Origin: Salinilacihabitans rarus
GTDB lineage: Archaea; Halobacteriota; Halobacteria; Halobacteriales; Natrialbaceae
Reading direction: 5' to 3'
DNA length: 64,000 nt
Assembly (NCBI RefSeq): GCF_024296665.1
Contig: NZ_CP100762.1
Span: 1,612,001-1,676,000, forward strand
Part shown: in pieces, positions 58,620-64,000 of the stretch
Layout of the letters: every line of letters starts with the position of its first letter
Position numbering within the stretch: the stretch's first letter is position 1
Made by a program: the position numbers and the translations under genes
The notes under the pieces: generated by a model
What the model was told of the DNA's origin: nothing
Database searches by the model: none
What the model saw: the letters and a program-made list of their open reading frames with translations, nothing else

Positions 58620-61283
58620 ATGAGCACGGACGCCGAAGCCCGCGAGCGCGACGACGACGGCCTCGACGGCGGCTACGACCCCGACGAGGTCGAGCCGAAG
58701 TGGCAGCAGCGGTGGGTCGACGCCGATACCTACCGCTACGAGGGCGACCCGGGACAGGACCCGAACACCGTCTACTCGATCGACACGCCGCCGCCGACGG
58801 TCTCGGGGAGCCTGCACATGGGCCACCTCTACGGCCACACCCTCCAGGACTTCGCCGCGCGCTTCCAGCGGATGGCCGACGGCGACGTGCTGTTCCCGTT
58901 CGGCTACGACGACAACGGGATCGCCTCCGAGCGACTGACCGAGAAGGAACTCGACATCCGCCACCAGGAGTACGAGCGCCGCGAGTTCCAGCAGCTCTGC
59001 CGGGAGGTCTGCCAGGAGTACGAGGCCGAGTTCACCGAGAAGATGCAGGGGCTGGGCTGCTCGATCGACTGGAACAACACGTACAAGACGATCGAGCCCC
59101 GCGTCCAGCGCATCTCGCAACTCTCCTTCCTCGACCTCTACGAGAAGGGCCGCGAGTACCGCAAGAAGGCGCCGGCGATCTGGTGTCCCGAGTGCGAGAC
59201 CGCCATCTCGCAGGTCGAGATGGAGGACATGGAGCGGGGTTCGCACTTCAACGACATCGCGTTCGACCTCGTCGGCGAGGACGCCCCGCGCGAGGAGTTC
59301 GTCATCTCGACGACCCGTCCCGAACTGCTGCCGGCGTGTGTCTCGGTGTTCGTCCACCCCGACGACGAGGAGAATCAGGACCTCGTCGGCGAGACGGCCC
59401 GCATCCCGATCTTCGGCCACGAGGTGCCGATCATCGCGGACGACCGCGTCGACATGGAGAAAGGCAGCGGGGTCGTCATGTGCTGTACCTTCGGCGACCA
59501 GAAGGACATCGAGTGGTACCAGGCCCACGACCTCCCGCTTCGCGTCGCGATCGACGAGTCCGCGACGATGACCGACCTCGCCGGCGAGTACGAGGGGCTG
59601 TCGACCGAGGCGGCCCGCGAGGCCATCGTCGAGGACCTCGACGCGGCGGGCTACCTCCGGGACCGCCGCGAGATCAGCCACACGGTGCAGGTCCACGAGC
59701 GCTGTGACACGCCCGTCGAGTTCCGCGTCTCCAAGCAGTGGTACGTCGAAATCTTAGACCACAAGGAGGAGTACCTCGAGGCCGGCCGGGAGATGGACTG
59801 GTACCCGGAGAAGATGTTCACCCGGTACAAACACTGGATCGAGGGACTGGAGTGGGACTGGCTGATCTCCCGCCAGCGCGACTCGGGCATCCCGTTCCCC
59901 GTCTGGTACTGCGCCGACTGCGACCACGAGGTCGTGGCCGAGAAGGCGGACCTCCCGGTCGACCCGCTGTCGGACGACCCGCCCGTGGACACGTGTCCGG
60001 AGTGCGGCCACGACGAGTTCGTCCCCGAGGACGACGTCTTCGACACGTGGGCCACGTCGTCGCTCACCCCCCTCATCAACGCCGGCTGGGACTGGGACGC
60101 CGAGGCCGAGGCGTTCCGGATGGAGCACCCGGAACTGTACCCGTTCGACCTGCGCCCGCAGGGTCACGACATCATCTCGTTCTGGCTGTTCCACACCATC
60201 GTCAAGTGCTACGAACACACCGGCGAGGTGCCGTTCGACGCGACGATGATAAACGGCCACGTCTTGGACGAGAACCGCGAGAAGATGTCCAAATCGCGGG
60301 GCAACGTCGTCGAACCCAGCGAGGTGCTCGCGGAGTACCCGGTCGACGCCGTCCGGTTCTGGGCGGCCAGCGCCGCCGTCGGCGACGACTTCCCGTTCAG
60401 CGAGAAGGACATCGTCGCCGGCGAGAAGCTGCTGCGAAAGCTCTGGAACGCCTCGAAGCTGGTCGACTCGCTCGCGCCGCGCGAGCCCGACGAACCCGCG
60501 GAACTCGAGGCGATCGACCGCTGGCTGCTCGCGGAACTCGACGCCGCGGTCGAGGAACTGACCGACCACTTCGCCGAGTACGAGTTCGCCAAGGCGCGCA
60601 ACCGCCTGCGGACGTTCTTCTGGAACACGTTCTGTGACGACTACCTCGAAATCGCCAAGACCAGGGAGGACGAGTCCTCGACGGCGTACGCGCTGCGGAC
60701 GGCCCACCGGGCGTTCCTGAAGCTGTGGGCGCCGTTCCTCCCGCACGTCACGGAGGAGATCTGGCAGGCGCTGTACGCCGGCGAGGGGAGCCTCGACGAG
60801 ACGAGCGTCCACACCTACGAGTGGCCCGACCCGCGCGGCTACGAGGCCGACCTCGAGGCCGGCGAGACGGCGATGGAAGTCATCTCCGCGCTGCGGCGGT
60901 ACAAGTCCGAGCGCCAGCTTCCGCTCAACGCCGACCTCGGGTCCGTCTCGGTCTTCGGCCCGATCGAGGGCTTCGAGGCGGCGATCAGCGACGTGATGCA
61001 CGTCGCGGCGCTCGAAGCGCTCGACGAGCCGCCGGAGATCACGACCGAGGTGGCCGCGATCGACCTCGACTACGCCACCATCGGGCCGAAGTTCGGATCG
61101 AAGGTCGGCGAGATCGACGCCGCCATCGAGGCCGGCGAGTACGAACTCGACGAGGAGACGGGCGTGCTTCGCGTCGCCGGCGAGGAACTCGACGAGGACC
61201 TCTTCGAGGTGGAACTCGAACGGACCTACTCCGGCGACGGCGAGATGCTCGAAACCGAGTCGGCGGTCGTCGTCGTCGAGTAA
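58620..61283 (+). CDS. valS: Valyl-tRNA synthetase
   Basis: An 887-residue class I aminoacyl-tRNA synthetase. The HIGH-type box is HMGH (66-69) in SGSLHMGHLYGHTLQDFAAR. The editing (CP1) domain includes FVISTTRPELLPACVSVFVH and EKGSGVVMCCTFGDQKDIEW. A zinc-like site lies in WYCADCDHEVVAEKADLPVD with DTCPECGHDEF. KMSKS lies in NREKMSKSRGNVVEPSEV. The C-terminal anticodon-binding helices are complete. It charges tRNA-Val and edits Thr. The ATG at 58620 fits the acidic archaeal N-terminus. Confidence 0.97.
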   Translation: MSTDAEARERDDDGLDGGYDPDEVEPKWQQRWVDADTYRYEGDPGQDPNTVYSIDTPPPTVSGSLHMGHLYGHTLQDFAARFQRMADGDVLFPFGYDDNGIASERLTEKELDIRHQEYERREFQQLCREVCQEYEAEFTEKMQGLGCSIDWNNTYKTIEPRVQRISQLSFLDLYEKGREYRKKAPAIWCPECETAISQVEMEDMERGSHFNDIAFDLVGEDAPREEFVISTTRPELLPACVSVFVHPDDEENQDLVGETARIPIFGHEVPIIADDRVDMEKGSGVVMCCTFGDQKDIEWYQAHDLPLRVAIDESATMTDLAGEYEGLSTEAAREAIVEDLDAAGYLRDRREISHTVQVHERCDTPVEFRVSKQWYVEILDHKEEYLEAGREMDWYPEKMFTRYKHWIEGLEWDWLISRQRDSGIPFPVWYCADCDHEVVAEKADLPVDPLSDDPPVDTCPECGHDEFVPEDDVFDTWATSSLTPLINAGWDWDAEAEAFRMEHPELYPFDLRPQGHDIISFWLFHTIVKCYEHTGEVPFDATMINGHVLDENREKMSKSRGNVVEPSEVLAEYPVDAVRFWAASAAVGDDFPFSEKDIVAGEKLLRKLWNASKLVDSLAPREPDEPAELEAIDRWLLAELDAAVEELTDHFAEYEFAKARNRLRTFFWNTFCDDYLEIAKTREDESSTAYALRTAHRAFLKLWAPFLPHVTEEIWQALYAGEGSLDETSVHTYEWPDPRGYEADLEAGETAMEVISALRRYKSERQLPLNADLGSVSVFGPIEGFEAAISDVMHVAALEALDEPPEITTEVAAIDLDYATIGPKFGSKVGEIDAAIEAGEYELDEETGVLRVAGEELDEDLFEVELERTYSGDGEMLETESAVVVVE

Positions 61284-61367
61284 CGTCGCGGGTCCTGCGT
61301 TCCTCGGCGCCCGGATCGACGTTTTACCGTCCGGACGATTGATAGGTGCCCCCGCCCATCCTCGGGT

Positions 61368-61748
61368 ATGCGACGACGCGTCCTGCGCGCGCTCGTCGCG
61401 GCCGCGGCCGGCTGTTCCGCGCGCGGGTCGACCGGCCGGACCGGGAGCCGTACGGGCTGGGCGGCGCCGAACCGGTCGCCGACCCGCCGGCCGAGGTGGC
61501 GATGGGCGGCGCCTGCCCGCCCCGCGGCGAGGACGTGGCGCGCGTGGTCTGCGACGACGAGATCGATCCCGACGAGACGGCGACGTTCCTCGAACCGTCG
61601 GCCGAGACCGTCGGCGGCGAGCCTCGACCCGTACCTCGACCTCGCTCCCGGCAGTCGAGACCGGCCGGTCACCCTCTCGTTCGATTCGCCCGGCTTTCAC
61701 ACGTTTTCGCCCGCGTGGCCAGCGCCAGAAACAGCGCGAGCAGCGTGA
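61368..61748 (+). pseudogene. Frameshifted lipoprotein gene remnant
   Basis: It begins MRRRVLRALVAAAAGCSARG, a lipoprotein signal with a lipobox cysteine, in frame from 61368. Protein-like coding then moves to a second frame (REPYGLGGAEPVADPPAEVA, VVCDDEIDPDETATFLEPSA; about 61440-61615). It returns to the first frame at about 61620 (LDPYLDLAPGSRDRPVTLSF). Two compensating frameshifts thus break one ancestral gene. The end overlaps the convergent DUF1405 gene. A TTTTACC promoter element lies at 61322-61328. Confidence 0.6.
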
Positions 61749-62367
61749 ACGTCACCTCGCCGACGGCGACGGTGCCGAGGGCGTCAGCCCCGAGGAACGT
61801 CGGGGCGTCGCGGGCGACGGGGATCACGGTGTGGTGGGGGGCGTCGCCGACGACCGGGACGAAGTAGTCGACGACGAGGTTCGACCAGTACCACAGCAGC
61901 GCGACGGCGACCGCCCACACGGGGAAGTCGGTGATGCGGTGGAGGACCAGCGCCTGGACGACCATCGCGAGGTGGCTCCAGAAGAGGAACTGGTACATCG
62001 CGGGGTGGAGGTAGTCGTAGGCGTCGGCGAACGCCAGCAGCGTGTACGGCGTCCACAGCCCGAGGATCACGTTCCCGAAGAACGCGAGCGCGGTGAGCCA
62101 CGGCCGCTCGCGGCCCAGTTTCCACGAGGCGATCGCCAGCGCGATCAGCAGCGTCGCGAACGGGCTGTCGGGCACCCACGGCCACATGATCGCCGGCGTC
62201 GTGGCGAACTGCGAGGAGTAGTACCAGAACCCGAACGCGGTGCCGGCGAGGTTGACGGCGACGACGAGCCACGCGTACCGTAGCCCGAGGTCCTCCACCC
62301 GCTTCGGCACCGGCGCGAGGTAGCGGGGCAGCGGCGCTCGCTCCGGCAACCGTGTCGGCTCGGTCAT
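61669..62367 (-). CDS. DUF1405 family membrane protein
   Basis: A 232-residue protein with about six hydrophobic segments. DUF1405 text includes LVVAVNLAGTAFGFWYYSSQ, MWPWVPDSPFATLLIALAIA, and AVALLWYWSNLVVDYFVPVV. The family has no known function. The start at ATG 62367 fits the conserved first helix. The C-terminus ends in a short Arg-rich tail that overlaps the frameshifted gene on the other strand. Confidence 0.88.
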   Translation of the reverse strand: MTEPTRLPERAPLPRYLAPVPKRVEDLGLRYAWLVVAVNLAGTAFGFWYYSSQFATTPAIMWPWVPDSPFATLLIALAIASWKLGRERPWLTALAFFGNVILGLWTPYTLLAFADAYDYLHPAMYQFLFWSHLAMVVQALVLHRITDFPVWAVAVALLWYWSNLVVDYFVPVVGDAPHHTVIPVARDAPTFLGADALGTVAVGEVTFTLLALFLALATRAKTCESRANRTRG

Positions 62368-62493
62368 CGTCCGCCGTCACGGGGGGGGAACGCAAAACGG
62401 TACCGATCGGCGACAGGTCGACCGGCGAATCGCCGGCGGCGGCGTCGGGGGGTAACAGACACGCACAAGTGGGGCGCGCGCTAACCCCGGCGT

Positions 62494-63402
62494 ATGCCGA
62501 CCACGACCGACCTCGAGGATCTGCGGCGCGGAACCGACCTCGTCAAGCGGGGCTTCGCTCGAATGCAGAAAGGCGGCGTCATCATGGACGTCGTGAACCC
62601 CGAACAGGCGCGCATCGCCGAGGAGGCCGGTGCCGTGGCCGTGATGGCTCTGGAGGCCGTCCCGGCGGACATCAGAAAGCGCGGCGGCGTCGCCCGGATG
62701 GCCGACCCCGCGGAGGTCGAGGCGATCATCGACGCCGTCTCCATCCCCGTGATGGGCAAGGCCCGCATCGGCCACACGAAGGAGGCGGAGATCCTCGAGG
62801 CCGTCGGCGTCGACATGATCGACGAGTCCGAGGTGCTGACGCCGGCCGACGACGCCTACCACATCGACAAGCGCGAGTTCACCGCGCCGTTCGTCTGTGG
62901 CGCCCGCGACCTCGGCGAGGCGCTGCGCCGGATCGGCGAGGGCGCGGCGATGATCCGCACCAAGGGCGAAGCCGGCACCGGCGACGTCAACCAGGCGGTC
63001 CACCACCAGCGCACCATCAAAGGCGAGATCCGCAAACTCGAGGGGATGAGCCACGAGGAACGGGAGGCTTACGCCCGCGAGATCAGGGCGCCCGCCGACC
63101 TCGTCCACGAGACTGCCGAGATGGGACGGCTCCCCGTGGTCAACTTCGCCGCCGGCGGCATCGCGACCCCCGCCGACGCCGCGCTCATGATGCACCACGA
63201 GTGCGACGGCATCTTCGTCGGCAGCGGCATCTTCGGTGCCGAGAACCCCGAGGCGATGGCCGACGCCATCGTCCGGGCGGTCAACGACTGGGACGACCCC
63301 GAGGCGCTGGCCGAAATCTCGAAAAACATCGGCGCGGGGATGAGAGGCGACGCCAACGTCGACCTTCCCGACGAGGAGAAGTTGCAGGGTCGGGGCGTCT
63401 AG
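62494..63402 (+). CDS. pdxS: Pyridoxal 5'-phosphate synthase lyase subunit
   Basis: A 302-residue PdxS of standard length. Conserved text includes [40 protein letters not shown] (catalytic lysine region), [20 protein letters not shown] (second lysine) and [20 protein letters not shown]. With glutaminase partner PdxT (not in the window) it makes PLP from ribose 5-phosphate, glyceraldehyde 3-phosphate and ammonia. The gene is monocistronic here, divergent from DUF1405. Confidence 0.97.
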   Translation: MPTTTDLEDLRRGTDLVKRGFARMQKGGVIMDVVNPEQARIAEEAGAVAVMALEAVPADIRKRGGVARMADPAEVEAIIDAVSIPVMGKARIGHTKEAEILEAVGVDMIDESEVLTPADDAYHIDKREFTAPFVCGARDLGEALRRIGEGAAMIRTKGEAGTGDVNQAVHHQRTIKGEIRKLEGMSHEEREAYAREIRAPADLVHETAEMGRLPVVNFAAGGIATPADAALMMHHECDGIFVGSGIFGAENPEAMADAIVRAVNDWDDPEALAEISKNIGAGMRGDANVDLPDEEKLQGRGV

Positions 63403-63499
63403 GGGCGCTCACCGACACACCGCCGAACCGACGCTGAACGGCTAAAAACCCGGTATATCGCGGAGTATCGCTTTCCCGTCCGGAGGACGAGGGTACCGT

Positions 63500-64000
63500 A
63501 TGGACCACCCGCGTTCGCGCGACGGATCCGCGAGTGACGGCGACGGGAACGGCGGCCACGAACACGACCACGGCCACCCCGGCCCCGGACCGGACTACGA
63601 CCGGACGCCGCTCGTGGTCACCTGGGAGGTGACACAGGCCTGCGCGCTCGCCTGCGACCACTGTCGTGCCGAGGCGACGCCGGAGCGCCACCCGGACGAA
63701 CTCACGACCGAGGAGGGTCTCGCGCTCTTCGATCAGGTCGCGTCGTTCGACGGCCGGCAGCCGTTTCTCGTCCTCTCGGGCGGCGACCCGCTCGAACGAC
63801 CGGACCTGTTCGACCTGATCGAGGGGGCCCGCGACCGCGGCCTGCGGCCGTCGGTCACGCCGGCGACGACGCCGGCGCTCGACCGCGAGACCGTCGAGCG
63901 ACTCGCCGACGCCGGCGTCGAACGGCTGGCGGTCAGCCTCGACGGCGCGACCCCCGAGCGCCACGACGCCTTCCGCGGCGAGGCCGGCACGTTCGAGGCG
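63500..64000 (+). CDS. Radical SAM protein, N-terminal part (cut by window end)
   Basis: The frame is open to the window end, 167 codons. The N-terminal His/Asp/Gly-rich stretch (GGHEHDHGHPGPGPDYDR) precedes the radical SAM start PLVVTWEVTQACALACDHCR with the CxxxCxxC cluster motif. VLSGGDPLERPDLF and RLAVSLDGATPERHDAFRG follow. It resembles the haloarchaeal SPASM-type family related to heme-forming AhbD (TIGR04053-like). Given the heme genes at 19825-22875, a link to tetrapyrroles is possible but unproved. Confidence 0.85.
   Translation, partial: MDHPRSRDGSASDGDGNGGHEHDHGHPGPGPDYDRTPLVVTWEVTQACALACDHCRAEATPERHPDELTTEEGLALFDQVASFDGRQPFLVLSGGDPLERPDLFDLIEGARDRGLRPSVTPATTPALDRETVERLADAGVERLAVSLDGATPERHDAFRGEAGTFEA

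Overview
The window is a piece of a haloarchaeal (class Halobacteria) genome. The chromosomal parts are very GC-rich and encode strongly acidic proteins. Markers include archaeal eIF5A with its agmatinase, archaeal-type DnaG, the LWR-salt protein, a bacterio-opsin-activator HTH regulator and siroheme-route heme genes. No tRNA, rRNA or CRISPR array was seen. I do not name a genus.

Left chromosomal part (1-32229): a tungstate-type ABC transporter (tupABC) with a ModE-like regulator; agmatinase-eIF5A (deoxyhypusine modification); an aminotransferase and an enolase-superfamily protein; UbiB-like kinase, Hsp20 and a GIDE-domain membrane protein; two moeA genes for Mo/W cofactor; a peptide ABC transporter (dppB divergent from dppCDF); pterin dehydratase; a heme cluster (fused AhbA/AhbB, Met8-like protein, HemA); two cis-prenyltransferase genes around a small protein; DUF92, DnaG, a membrane-anchored ArsR regulator, a DUF3311/SSS symporter pair, and two unknowns.

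Centre (32230-53201): an integrated mobile element of about 20.9 kb with visibly lower GC. It is bounded by an imperfect 58-bp direct repeat (two mismatched positions at most) that is the 5' end of a host regulator gene (HFX_2341/DUF6293 family). A tyrosine integrase lies just inside the left repeat. The full host gene survives on the right but starts from element DNA with a new TATA box, while the old host promoter now faces the integrase. Cargo: many small unknown or membrane proteins, a TRAM protein, several HTH/zinc proteins, and a 2-kb gene-poor, repeat-rich region resembling a replication or maintenance locus. A compact module runs tbp-like(-), hsdM-hsdS-hsdR-metallopeptidase(+), tbp-like(-): a type I restriction-modification operon between two divergent TATA-binding-protein homologues. 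The right end holds a PhiH1-type repressor-like protein, a PH-domain membrane protein and a possible nuclease. No capsid, terminase, transposase or recognisable Rep/Orc gene was seen.

Right chromosomal part (53202-64000): the rest of the DUF6293 regulator, a membrane protein ending in nine hexapeptide repeats, an RND/MMPL exporter, an unknown protein, valyl-tRNA synthetase, a frameshifted lipoprotein pseudogene, a DUF1405 membrane protein, PdxS, and the start of a radical SAM protein cut by the window end.

The most interesting points are the TBP-flanked restriction operon, the promoter-swapping integration into a regulator gene, the origin-like intergenic region, and the degenerate cis-prenyltransferase partner.
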